A DNA stretch of 64,000 nt from the NCBI RefSeq assembly GCF_932276165.1, contig NC_063983.1:5587501-5651500 (forward strand), in the 5' to 3' direction. The position numbers were made by a program, and so were the translations under genes. A model generated the notes under the pieces. That model was not told the DNA's origin. It saw nothing but the letters and a program-made list of their open reading frames with translations, and did no database searches. How positions within the stretch are numbered: position 1 is the stretch's first letter; the number at the start of each line of letters is the position of its first letter. Positions 1 to 11,500 of the stretch are shown here, in pieces. Origin of the DNA: Plutella xylostella (lineage: Eukaryota > Arthropoda > Insecta > Lepidoptera > Plutellidae).

Positions 1-14
1 AGGACTGGCTCAGC

Positions 15-152
15 GGGGGTTACTCTATACTGACGAAAAACGAACGAACGAGAGCTGTGTCATGCAAGCGGCACGTTTAATATAACGAGATAGAGTCAAG
101 GCTCGCGTAGAAGCGCGCATAAACATTTTTTCGTCATATAGAGTGACCCCCC
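15..152 (+). mobile_element. MITE, 138 bp, copy 1 of a five-copy local family
   Basis: The ends are imperfect inverted repeats. The left end reads GGGTTACTCTATACTGACG and the right end, reverse-complemented, reads GGGTCACTCTATATGACG, each next to an A-rich run. The inside is not symmetrical and matches the copies at 50886, 57735, 62727 and 18778, so orientation can be assigned; this copy is +. There is no ORF. The immediate flanks also pair (GGCTCAG left, CTGAGCC right), so the true boundary is uncertain. No target-site duplication could be fixed. The superfamily is not recognised. Confidence 0.7.
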
Positions 153-3100
153 TGAGCCGCATCGAATATTTCAGGAGGGCTTAGAATTGCGATCCTTATT
201 AATTAAGCTTCGGAATTTCAGCTTAAACGATAATAAATCGAGGCAGGTGTAAAACCTTTTACTTTTTGATACACTTTGCGTTTTAATGCACGTTGTACGT
301 ATCGTTGAAATAGTATTTAACAATTAACATGTGAAACACTTTATTGATTTTGGTAAGTAATTTTTTTATTGTACTTTATAAAAGTTTAAGGATAAACTTA
401 AAACTCAGCTTGCACTTAAGCGTGTAATCTCTTGGTAGAACACTTAATTCCGTGGTAATGTGCGACGCGAGCGCACACGATATGCATGTCCGGGGATCAG
501 ACGGCAGATAACATCGCATGCGTGCGAGCATCTTTATCTCCTGCCTGTCTACTTCGGGCCAAATCATTATGTGAGATGTCGGCCTTAGTTGGAACAGTTA
601 TGTACATATGCAAAAATAAAAATTATGGGTAATGATGGGTTTAAAACTCAAGGTTTGTATGAATCAAAAGTTTCGTTTAAATTTGGTACGTAGTTGGACT
701 GATATTGCATAGACAAAACACGGGGTCACTTAGTATGAATAGTGTGTGATGCGAAAATAAAAAATATAATAAGTATATGACGATAATACATAGATTAGTC
801 ATTTCCGTAGATTTTATACCGAGTGTTGATCTCGCAATAGATTACATTTTCCTCTTGACACAATATTTTCCTCCTTTCCATTCAATTCGAACTTCTTAGG
901 TAATATATTACACAAAAAGTTCGCTGAATATTTACTTCTTCGCAATTTCTCTTGAAATACGTTTTGCTTTTGCATCCGGAGCGGACGTTCCGAACATTCA
1001 ACACATTAAACGATATTTACCTACTTTTAACTCTAAATCGAGGACGTAAAGATTAGATTGTAGTGGACACTATATTCTAGTTACTTTGGGACTAAAGATA
1101 CATAAAAGATTGCGTCTCTTAATGATTCGATTTATGTGGGATCGTTCGCGATTCTTTCAGAGAGAGTTTTACGATAATTACATTTCAGCGGGTGTCTGTA
1201 AATTAATCGACAAATCGTAAGAAATTCTGAAAGTTGGCTATGTTTTTTTACCAATAGGATTTATGGCCACCAATCACGTGATACTTTTATTTAAGTTTAA
1301 GGTAAGACTTTCAAGTAATCTCAATTATCGCCAATTAGAAGTTATCGAAGACTGTTATGGTTCTAGTTGTTAAATAGAAAGCTGAGTGAAACGGAAGATG
1401 ATGACTTATAAAGCGGACACTAAATATGGACACCACCGAGATAAATGGCCGTCATCATAGAAGAGGAAATATCGGATTGAACAAAAAGCAAATGGCTTTG
1501 GAAGGACTCTTTGCCCATTATCTATTTATCGTAACTATGCTGAAGCCTGGGCTCTTAGCGTCCAGACGACAGACGGGACGGTACAACACATCCATCCGTG
1601 AACAAACAAACAAGCTTTGCCACTCAAAAGGGGAAAAAACACCAGAGATAGCCTTAGACGGTCTTTTATTATTTTGGAAGATTAGACAATTTTGTCATGG
1701 ACGTTCTTTTGGACAACCATTTAGGTATGCCAATAGGCATCTATAGGTACGTGTCATAAATTATACCGAAATGCGTTGGAAATACGGCAATGTCCAGGAC
1801 CGGTTCGGAGACAAAGTCTATCTTTGTTGGACTGTAAAGTTTTTATTCGCATTCTTGTGCTATGGCCGCGCGAGTGTGCGACCACAACGCCTTTTGCGAA
1901 CAGATTTGTCAACGAAACCAGGGATCCTAGATTATATATGAATATTAACGCACGCGTATAGCTACTTACCAAGCACCAACCTCATGGTTAGCTTATTTAT
2001 TTCACAATGTCATCAAGTAGCCGTAACTAAACTAGCTAACTTGTCCAGTGGTAAACTCCTAAGTAGAGTCAAATCCACCAGTAGATTTCGGCTCAAGGTG
2101 TACTGGTGCCCGGTGATGTTCTTGATAGATATCAATTTAAATTAACTTACGCATATTATCATAACATTGTATATACTCACTCATTATTCACGTATCTATA
2201 ATAATAATACGCATTACTCGGATCTCAGAATTCTCCGCGCATGATTATTATAAACCTGCTCCCGCTTGATGTTTCTTTTGGCATTAATTACACTAACGAT
2301 GACTCTTCAAGGTTTTTCAACGAATTATATTTGTCCATATACCTATATTAACTCTCCATAGAAAATATTAAACCAAATCTGACAAAGCAAGCAACGCTCC
2401 AACCTCAGCCATTATTATAATCCTTTTGTAATCCTACCTGTTGTCAGTCCAAAAATGTCTTGACGCCAATTCGATTTCAGGAACCCGAGATACGGAGGTT
2501 TTTTTGTACAAAAAATACCTACGTTCCTTCGAGGTTTCATTTTACTACCGTAGGTACTAAACAAACGTTTTAGTGGAAGATAAAGCGAAGTTTAGCGCAA
2601 CCCGCGATGCAGTCGGAATGTGACGCCGTCAAATCGCATCTCTATAAAATTTTATTAGGAAGCTAACTGAAATGCAGGTTACCTCAGCTCATTTTATAAT
2701 GAGGAAGTAGGTATCAAGTCTAATTTGGAGATTTTAAGATGCTTTAGTATGTCGATAAATGTGAATTTTATCCTTCCAAGTTATATAACTTAACCACCAT
2801 CAAGGAGATTTATGTGACTCAATAGGATTTTATCGCAAAAGCGTTACTTATGTTTAGGATATTTACAGTACACTTTAATAATGCACACGTCCATATTCAT
2901 AGAAAATGTTTTGTTAAGAGCAGACTTCAGCAGACACGACCAAAGTATTGTCCTTAAATTCCAGCCTTTCAATCATTTAAACTTTAGTTTAAAAGCCATA
3001 ACGATAACTATCGTGGTTTTAGTGAGTCGTAAATCATTGGTTAGAGTCCTTTCAATGTTATCGTAAATGGTTAGGAATCGATTGGCAATATAAAGGGTAT

Positions 3101-3670
3101 AACTTCCTATGTTAGGCCTGACTGGACATAAACTTAAAATTCATAAAACTCAAATGTCTGTTTTTTTCATTAATGTGTTATTAATATTTTAATTAATTAA
3201 TTATTACATAGATGTCACATTATATTTTAGACCCTTACTGAGTTTAGTGTGATGTTAGTTAAACTTACAGTTTATAACTAATCAAGCAAATCAAAATCAT
3301 ACAGGTACCTATACAGTAAGGTAAACATGATAACCATATAAGGAATAAATCGTAATATTAAACAAATATTTTGGAAAGTACCTACACACTGAAGGCCGAG
3401 CCCATCACTTCCAGTCTAATCAAGGGGACCACTAAAAGCATAATAAAATAAATACTAACGGAACTTAACATAAATAATTAACGCGTTCCAGAATGCACCC
3501 AAAATTCAGAGATAATTTAGAAAAAGTAAAAGAACTTTTTAAGAATGACGGCTTTTTCTTTACAATTCCTACGTATACTTTGGCCACTCTATGCCGTAAA
3601 ATCTTCTTCTACAATCTACAGCTAATAGAAGTTAACTGTTGGACCCACATAGGTATCTCCAATAGCACTG
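153..3670. other. No supported gene; AT-rich non-coding
   Basis: The stretch is AT-rich with stop codons throughout. The longest open frame, at 1426-1749, has no recognisable domain and no splice or promoter context, and I regard it as chance. No repeat or RNA gene was recognised. Confidence 0.5.
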
Positions 3671-3711
3671 GATCTAAAGCTTACTGTAAGCTTTAGATCA
3701 GCAAGCTTGCT
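3671..3711. repeat. Two abutting perfect palindromes
   Basis: GATCTAAAGCTTAC, one T, then its exact reverse complement occupy 3671-3699, giving 14-bp arms with a 1-base centre. They are followed directly by the 12-bp palindrome AGCAAGCTTGCT at 3700-3711. Arms this long with almost no loop are rare by chance. It could be a cruciform-prone site, a footprint of an inverted-repeat element or a protein-binding dyad. Confidence 0.7.
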
Positions 3712-3956
3712 TGTGAAAACCCTAACACTTCCTTGCCATCTTTAAATTAACAGCTACGTATGCCTTTCAAACTTCTCGCTGTCTTCAGGTCAGCACTTAA
3801 TTGTTGATGGAGATGAACGCGGACTAACCCAGCGATGTAAAGAAAATAACGGGACAAACACTGATACCTACGTATTGACCGCTCCTGATGGACACCATAA
3901 ACATAGCGTCAACTGCACTGGCGGGCGTCAAGTTGTGTTCTATTGAAAGTCTTTTA

Positions 3957-4146
3957 GGGTGCCCGCACACGACCGACTTTGTAGGAATGATAAATTAACC
4001 CAATTTATGTTTTTTTTACTACATAAGACATACGTATTTCCTTTTTCTGGCCGATTTTTGGACGTGTGCACTGTTGCAATCGGTTCTTTATTTTCCTCCT
4101 ACAAAAAGTTACCGATTGTCGGTTGTGTACGGACAGACGGACACCC
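3957..4146. mobile_element. PIF/Harbinger-like MITE, 190 bp
   Basis: The element starts GGGTGCCCG and ends CGGACACCC. It is flanked on both sides by TTA (3954-3956 and 4147-4149). Further in, the arms pair again, with gaps: ACACGACCGA against ACACAACCGA, then CTTTGTAGGA against TTTTTGTAGGA. A 3-bp TTA/TAA duplication with G-rich ends is the PIF/Harbinger hallmark. There is no coding capacity, so it is non-autonomous. The class is inferred from ends and target site only. Confidence 0.6.
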
Positions 4147-4149
4147 TTA

Positions 4150-5639
4150 TAGAGCAGTGATCAGACTTGTCAAAGTACCAATAAGGCATGATGGACGGAT
4201 GTTATAGTAATTGCAAGAATTAAGAAGATAGGGTAATGTTATAATGAGTACGTTGGTTGGTAATCAGTTGTTATCATATCAGTCGACAAGAGGTTGACAG
4301 GTCCTGCCTCAAGCAACTCAACATGTTTTACAGACTGCACAGTTATATAGGTTTCCAATATTTTTGGTTTATTTTTTGGTTATGGTCTGATGGACTGTTT
4401 ATGATAGTCGAATACCTAAATAAAGGCTGACCGGACTAACTGATAACTTCTCAGTTCAAGACAAAATTAGTTAGGACGGTATACATAAATTATATGAACT
4501 ATTTATATTTATTTATTTATTTATAACTATATATATTTCCATTTCAAAAACTAAGGCTGTTTTCGCGGGCAAAAGCTAGTTATATACGAATATTTAAAAA
4601 ACGGGTTGGCTAGTTTGTTTGAGAATGCTCGAATGAAACACCAATTGGTATGATTCGTGGTTCCCATTCCCTTTGCATTGCTAAAATAATAACAACGATT
4701 TTGTACAAACCTTTCTACAATGCTGCAGCTGAAAACATGGCTAGTGACTCATTATCTAGTTACGAAATAATGCACAATGATAGTAATGATTTGGTTTGCA
4801 ATAACAAACAGTGGCATGGGCGGTGGCAGTGACCGCGCGCTCCCAGTTCTGCTTTCTACACGCGCGATTTCACTGCCAGCGCTTTTTGTACCGCTCGGTA
4901 CTCACGCGATTTTTCACAAATACCTGACGACTCGCCACCACGTTACGTGTGATCGACAGACGGCGATAAAATGCATTTCGTATGCGCTAGTTGCGGACGG
5001 AAGTAGCCGCTCGCAACACGCTGAACCCAAAACATTCTTTCTACAATTGAACCCAGCTGGGCATTCTTTAACAATGACCATATTTTTGTCATGTTTACGA
5101 GTGCTAGAAACAATACGGCAGCATTATCTTTGCGTCAGATAAAGATATAAATTGCGCGGCTTGTACAATAGGATTCCTGGCGTCTTCCTGAGGCCAGCTT
5201 TATCTAGCAGGCTTTCTTTGCGGCGCAGGCGCCGATGACTCACATCTGGCTAGCACTATGCGCTCGCCGTTAATTCTTTAGCTTTACCACAGCGGTGCCC
5301 GAATAAGGAATGTGATTTTGAAGCCTTTACAGATAATTCTATCTGGCTACGCGGTTGTGAAACGGCCCCGGTGGGGGGAGGGGGGTGGCAACTTCTAACG
5401 ATAGCCGCATTTCTGCACAACGTTGTAAGCAAAATGGGGTATCATTATTTTATCTACAGATACAAATGCATAGCAACTTTATAAAGTTAGATAGCACAGT
5501 TGTACCAATTTAGCAGGTTTAGTTGGGGATTACTTATAATAATTATATTTAATAATATACCTTCTCTATTGTGGATTAATTGATCATCTCCATTGCTTCG
5601 CCGTAACCTTCCTGTCATTTGCAGTTTTCGCTAGATGCT
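4150..5639. other. No supported gene; one hairpin and a short TTTA run
   Basis: A short (TTTA)n run lies near 4501-4525. A hairpin at 4824-4878 pairs TGGCAGTGA with TCACTGCCA around GCGCG-rich inner stems. Open frames here, including one at 4777-5142, lack any recognisable domain. Confidence 0.5.
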
Positions 5640-5855
5640 GAAAAATACATACGGTGATGGAAAACATCGTGAGGAAACCCGCACATCTAGAATCTAGATG
5701 TGTATCCTAAGTGTATTGTACTTATCCCAAAACGGCGATATGGTTCGCAACCTATCATGAGTACGAATGTGCTGCGAAAAGTGGGTGGCTCGCTTTTGAG
5801 CCACCCACCCTTCAGGGATTACAGCGGTGAGTGCATATGTATTTATGTATGAAAA
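5640..5855 (+). mobile_element. Diverged SINE fragment
   Basis: The core GGAAAACATCGTGAGGAAAC followed by CACATCTAGA matches the body of the SINE on the minus strand at 40118-40448. The end, CCTTCAGGGATTACAG with GTGAGTG and a TATG-rich tail, also looks SINE-like. The tRNA head is missing, so this is a 5'-truncated or decayed copy. A hairpin (5781-5810) lies inside it. Confidence 0.5.
5781..5810. repeat. Perfect hairpin with 11-bp stem
   Basis: GTGGGTGGCTC, a 6-base loop, then GAGCCACCCAC. No T-run follows on either strand and no RNA family was recognised. It lies inside a SINE-like fragment. Confidence 0.65.
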
Positions 5856-6112
5856 ATCGGATGCCAATAAAGTGGTCGCGAGGTAGTATGTAGTAGCATT
5901 GATGATTGAGATAGATCGTAGAGATATTCTGTATTATCAGCAGCATAATAAATTGGCGAAACTAGCTAGCTATCTCTTGTTAAATTGTAAACTGATCAGT
6001 CATAAATCTGACAGAGAAATAACACCTTTCTGTTAGCGTCTAAAGGAACTCTTCATTTGAATGGAGCCTACGAACTTACAAACTTTCCCAATAAAGACTT
6101 GATGAATTTTAA

Positions 6113-6546
6113 GGGTGCTTTTCCACCAGAGATGTGCTATGCTACGATGCTATGGATGCGTTTGATATCCACCAATCATATTATTGGTTAATCATAGCTT
6201 AGCACTGGTGGAAACGGATTCAACTAAGGTATGTTTTTTTGTATGGAATGATGCGTGCTATGGATGTGTGCTATGGATGCGTGCTATGGATATGTGCTAT
6301 GGACCATCGCGAGTGGTGTAGCTATGGCGCCGCCGCCCCCGTCGTTTCCCTACTATCGATACATAGCATAGCTCGAGATGCGCATCTTTCTCGCACAGCT
6401 ACTTTGCGGCGGCGCATCTTCGTAGCGCATCTTCCTCGCACAGCTACCTAGCGTAGTATTGGTGGAAACGGTCACATATTTTCGTAGCGTAGATATCACA
6501 TCTTCGCAGCATAGCTGCATAGCACATCTCTGGTGGAAAAGCACCC
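6113..6546. mobile_element. PIF/Harbinger-like MITE, 434 bp, with 30-bp perfect TIRs
   Basis: The termini are perfect 30-bp inverted repeats that begin GGGTGCTTTTCCACCAGAG and end at ATGC. TAA flanks both sides (6110-6112 and 6547-6549), as expected for PIF/Harbinger. The interior holds four tandem 13-bp units of the form GTGCTATGGATGY (6255-6306) and several inverted CGCATCTT/GCACAGCTAC motifs that echo the subterminal sequence. There is no transposase, so it is non-autonomous. Perfect TIRs argue for fairly recent movement. Confidence 0.8.
6255..6306 (+). repeat. Four tandem 13-bp units inside the MITE
   Basis: The units are GTGCTATGGATGT, GTGCTATGGATGC, GTGCTATGGATAT and GTGCTATGGACCA. They resemble the GTGCTATG and GCTATGGATGCG sequence next to the left terminus, so they probably grew from the subterminal transposase-binding region. 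Confidence 0.85.
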
Positions 6547-6699
6547 TAATGGTTTGACATATTTGGTGTCGAAAGTAATAGTTTCGTAATTACTCAAAAT
6601 TCTTAAGATTTTTGATATATTTTTTTAAATACTATTTAATTTTTAAGTTAAGTACAAATTTTAAGTTCTTAAAAGTTTTAATATTTTTGTTTTATGTTT

Positions 6700-6806
6700 T
6701 TAGATGTTTAAATTTTATGTTTTCAAGTTTCTCAGCTTACATTTTTGATTTATTTTAAGTATGGTGTCAATAAAGACTTTTTAATTTTAATTTTAATTTT
6801 TAATTT
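6700..6806 (+). mobile_element. Possible LINE 3' tail
   Basis: GTGTCAATAAAGAC (an AATAAA-type signal) is followed by a (TTTTAA)n simple tail, a form common at non-LTR retrotransposon 3' ends. The upstream body is too decayed to assign, and a chance AT-rich run cannot be excluded. Confidence 0.3.
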
Positions 6807-7965
6807 ATTACATGACAATGTCAAAAGAGTTCCTTCTTAGCGTTAATTAATTGAGCAATAAGCCTAATTCGACAACAACTATACTGAGTACTTACGAAGT
6901 CTTCGGAGTCTGAGTTCCTTTAAAATTAACGGTTTCCTGTTTGTTAAGTTTGAAGATTGGTAATAAAAATAGTTTTATCACCCAAAGGTTTAGTAGCTGG
7001 TCCGGTTCAGCTTATTAGGGTCTTTTGTGCGGCGCATGCGCGGCCGGAAGCGCAGGTTCCGACCGTTCGCGCCGCCCGTGACCGTCCGCTCTTTTGTACG
7101 ATAATTACTACCTAGCTGTAACAACGTATTTTATCAGCGAGATGACAGAAACAGTACGCAGTTAATGAAAATAAAATTATTTATGCCTCTAAGCTTCGTT
7201 CAGCCATTGTGATTGTGGCACACAAATATTTTGCTTCCAAAGGCAAACTAAAACCCTGTGTCTTAAAATGGCGGTGCTGGTATTCAAAGAAAACCAAACA
7301 GAAACAGCACTTTGACAAAACACCGCTTGAAGGACGGCCGACACACATGTCCGAAAACAGTTTCTTGTTTGAACAAAACAAGCCTCAATTTGGGCCCTAT
7401 TTGTTCAGTGACTATTTGCATTAAAAGTGCTGTTGGCCGGAGGTTTTTTTTTTCTCTTTAACAGTATCAATTTTAAGACGTTCAATAAATTTGTCAGTTT
7501 GGCAAATGCCTTTTTTGACCCTCCTTACCTACCTCGCGTGGGCGGCTGCTGCGTCAACGAACTGCTGGGCCTGTGACAGCCGCAAGCCGCTATGGCCGAG
7601 CCAAGCCCATGTCTTTTGTAACTTTTTATAACGACACTATTAAACACCTACATAATCAAAACAACCGATAACAATCGCCTAATTAGGCTCGCACAGCAGA
7701 AATCTTTGCCCCTAAAATGACTTGACAACATCTTGACAATCTTGACGTTTCTCGCGGCGAATGATGCTAGATTGAAAGGATCTGCATGAGAGGTGAGCAC
7801 ATCAGCTTAACTGGGTTATAAGTTGAGCTCCGAGTTCCTCGTCGGAAGGCTTGTCATTTACAACTAGTTCTGTGACCTCGCTCACGCATTCCCTCGCCTG
7901 CACCTAACTGTACTTTCCCGTTGACTTAATGCCGACTTTGGACAGAACCTGATCTTAGGCAAGTG
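6807..7965. other. No supported gene
   Basis: A small GC-rich patch lies at about 7028-7095. Overlapping open frames on both strands near 7181-7424 have no recognisable domain. Nothing else stands out. Confidence 0.45.
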
Positions 7966-7969
7966 TATA

Positions 7970-8500
7970 TTATAGTGCCACGATGGCAGTCGGCTGTTGC
8001 AATTTAATTATATTTTGTGTGTGCGAAGCTGCATAGATCGGAACGAAGCGGGCCGCAGTGTCAGCGGGCCGGGCCGGGCCCGCATGCCGCGCATTCCTCC
8101 CGGCCCGAGCGCGGCCGAGCGGCCCCGAGCGCGCCCGAGCCCGCGCCCGCCGACACTTCACACCGGTGTCTGCGCGAGAGCCGCGAGAACGTCTGTCCGC
8201 ACACGCGATCTGTCAACAAACTTTTCCGTATCGAAAATAACTGATTCTTTGACTCCGAGTGCCTATTTCGTATATTGACTAAAACTGTTGTGTGTGTGAA
8301 CTGTGTGGAGGATTTAGTTGTTGTTGGATGCTGATTCAGTGAAAAAACTGTGATATTTAGTTTTGGATCGCGTGCGACGCTCTCGCCGAGCTGCTGGCGT
8401 GTGTGAGTGACTGCCGCCTGCCTACATCCTACATGGAAAGTAGCCCTTCATCTACTTGATTCACGAAACTCTCGCTGATGCAGGATCTCTCATGGTAAAT
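7970..8500 (+). promoter_or_regulatory. CpG-rich patch; possible promoter or 5'-UTR exon
   Basis: About 8040-8170 is strongly GC- and CpG-rich within AT-rich DNA. Several CAGT initiator-like motifs lie around 7985-8065, and downstream sequence has the look of an untranslated leader. A possible donor (ATG/GTAAAT) lies near 8488. Frames through the GC-rich part are open on both strands, as expected from composition alone. It could be a non-coding first exon of the gene whose coding exon begins at 16777. This is inference only. Confidence 0.3.
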
Positions 8501-11500
8501 TGGTCACCTGTACGATCCTAACATAACCTACATTAATATTTATGAACTGGCCTCAATAAAACTCGTCGTCCGTCACTGATTCGTTGATTAAGAATATTTG
8601 AATTTCAACCCGATCAAGTATAATTTTCTTCGTAAAGTGTGGTTCAAAATCCCATTTTAAATTATTTTGAACCTCAAGTTTAATCCAACCAGCTACTGCT
8701 TTTGCTTTGACCTAACTTACCAATTTGCTTTACGCTTTGCATAAATATTGCTTATTATGATATGAATATGAAAATGCAGGTTTCTGTAGAAACAAACATA
8801 GATCACAGTTTGATTAGTTGAACACCGTTGGATGTAGGTATTGAAAAGCACTATCTTTTAACAAACCGTTGGATGCGTTACTAAATTGACCAACAATTAT
8901 TTTCACAAACCTGTGATATTTCTTCATTATTAACAGAAATGTACCTAGGTATATCGAATATATTTAAAATAGCTCCAATAAATTACAATGATTCAGCTCC
9001 TGGTAGAAATCCCCTATAAAGGAACAACCGAGATTATTGGAACCTGAGTCAAGTCAAACAAAGAAAAGAATCGAAAAACAAAATACAAGTAATGTTAGTG
9101 GTGGCCAAAAAGGCGGAGACCAAAATAAGAAGATACCAGTCACATTGGCGTGCCGTGCACTGAGCGAATAAAATACTCTCAATATAAGTTAGGGATTCTT
9201 ATTGCAACCCGACAGTTCAGATACTTTATTATTTGTAACTTATATCCCTGACACTGCGTGCATCCTTGATACCTATTTGTATAGACTGCACCTTTGCAAT
9301 ATGAAGGAACCATGCAAATTGTATCTATGTAAATTTATGCAAGATTATTTTGTGTCATAATGAATTATCTATACGCATTTGCTGCTATTATAAATGCATA
9401 CACTGGTACTTAACGAACATGTTATCTTTAAAAATGATTAAACATGCATTTCATTATTCATTATCGTGTCTATTCTAACTTAATTATTGTACTACGTTGA
9501 TGGATGTACGCTTGATACAAACTCAGATTAGTTCATTCATTATTGCGTGGTGAGCTTTGATACTGCTCTCTGGTATTTTTACCTGCCGCATATTGAATGC
9601 CTCCACTGATCCCTTCACCTGTCTGGTTGCATCAGACTCATCATGTTAACTAACTACTTGTTACGGAGAATCAATCGTAGGCTTCTCTTCTTCTTTATCG
9701 AGATGACGTTAAATATTATTTCTTCCATATTGAAACTGCCGTACTGACTACCTACGTGTTAAATAATGATGACTAAGATAAAATAATACACTCATAAAAG
9801 AAGGTTCCCGCCAAAGAAAACGCGGTCACTTTTATCACGTTGGCATAAATGCTATAATACGTTATCCTTAACAATGTCGTTAGGTTTAGCGTCATCATCG
9901 GATTTGCCCATCAACTGAGCAAGACAAGAATAAAAAAACGAACTCCAACGGAAAATATTTTAATCTCGTCGCACAGGTTGAGTTGAATTGAGTGTTGAGT
10001 GAGACGCGAAACCGGTATGAGCTAAAGGTTACTAGCAAATACCAATATTTCGACATGCCGTCTTTACTACGGTACGGATGCAGGATCATAGAATGGGATT
10101 CACTTTGTTGCATACAATTTTGCATTTTGTACATTATAAAAAACACCTTATGTGTAGCTTATTACGTATCCCAAATTGCCTCATTTCTTGGTCAGAGATC
10201 GTCCGGGTAGATAAGCTCTATTAATGTCTGCAGTAGTGCTATCTCCGCTGATTTCTATCCCTTGAATAAACATCCGCGACCGCCGGTAGGACCCGTTCTT
10301 ACCGGGCTGGTTAGTGACACTTTCTATCCGATAGGGCCTAGGGCCGGATCCGATGCCGGAAGAACTCATTACAGCCTTATTATCTCCTACGTATACGTTT
10401 ATTTTCTACTGGCAATTTACTTTGAGTGTAGGTACTTAGTTAGAATGATGTCCGTATTTTAATCATTACAAGTATTATTTAATCTGTGATATGGTATTTC
10501 GGCTCGCATCATTATAATACAGTTAGCATTAGCAAGTACACGGCATTAAAAAAGCGTCGTCTACCGTCATTACAGAAAATTAGAGTTAGCAAAAACTAGT
10601 CTGCTATTATTCTTATTGCATTATTTTTATGAGTGCAACCAGAGTCTGTATTTTTTACAGTAGCAATTTAGGTATTTATATTTTGCGTTCAAAGTATAGG
10701 TATCTTGAGATTGGGCATACAATTAGTAGTACTACTTTATTGAAATAGCTCATAATGTAAATTTCTTACCCACCAACAGAGGTTGGCTGGAAGAAATTGC
10801 ATTTTGGCAATAAGCCCGCTTTTGTATTGTGTTTTCATTTGTAAGGTCAGACTTTCGGATTTATCATCGTTTCGACGTTCAAGTTCTGTCATTGCTATTG
10901 AGGGATAGAGTATTGATTTCGATGCTGCGTCGGATGAATGGATTGTAAATATAGACCGTGGCTGTGTAGTATCTAGTCTAGTAATAGGGTTAGTGAGGTG
11001 GGGCTTCGCGACCACGTGTGGGCGAGTGTCTGACGCTATTTCATACTGCCGTGTCATGGCTACTCACCTGTAAATATTACCTAGCCATTAGTGACTGTGT
11101 CTTTAACTTTGTTACTACACGTCCATTTGTAAATGAACCATTCATCATTGTAGTACTGTAGTCTACTGAATAATATTTACTAAATCTAAACAATATCACT
11201 ACTGGTAATTCACACGCTACTGTTTTAGAAAGAACATGATTCAATGTTCTTGGTCATACTATTGCCCACTTTTATTGCTGGTCTTATAAATACTAAATGT
11301 GAAGGCTAAATTCACAGAGAAGACCTAAGTAAATTTTTAAATGGAGCTAGTACACGCACATGACCTTAATCGAGATACCTACCTTAACCAAGTTAGCTCT
11401 TACTACAAAGTTTTTGTCTAGTCTGTCTTAGTCGAGTCAAGACTCATTGAGTATCGAGTTTTCGCCATTGACCTACAGAATACACCAGTTTCTCTCTTGT

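Noticed and set aside
4824..4878. Possible short MITE or microRNA hairpin
   Set aside because: The stem is short and interrupted, with no target duplication and no known mature microRNA sequence recognised.
6239..6451. 70-codon frame MYGMMRAMDVCYGC
   Set aside because: It is a translation of the 13-bp tandem units inside a MITE.
7997..8278. Three overlapping + frames in the CpG-rich patch
   Set aside because: Open through composition. Pro/Ala/Arg-rich translations in several frames and both strands give no reason to choose one.
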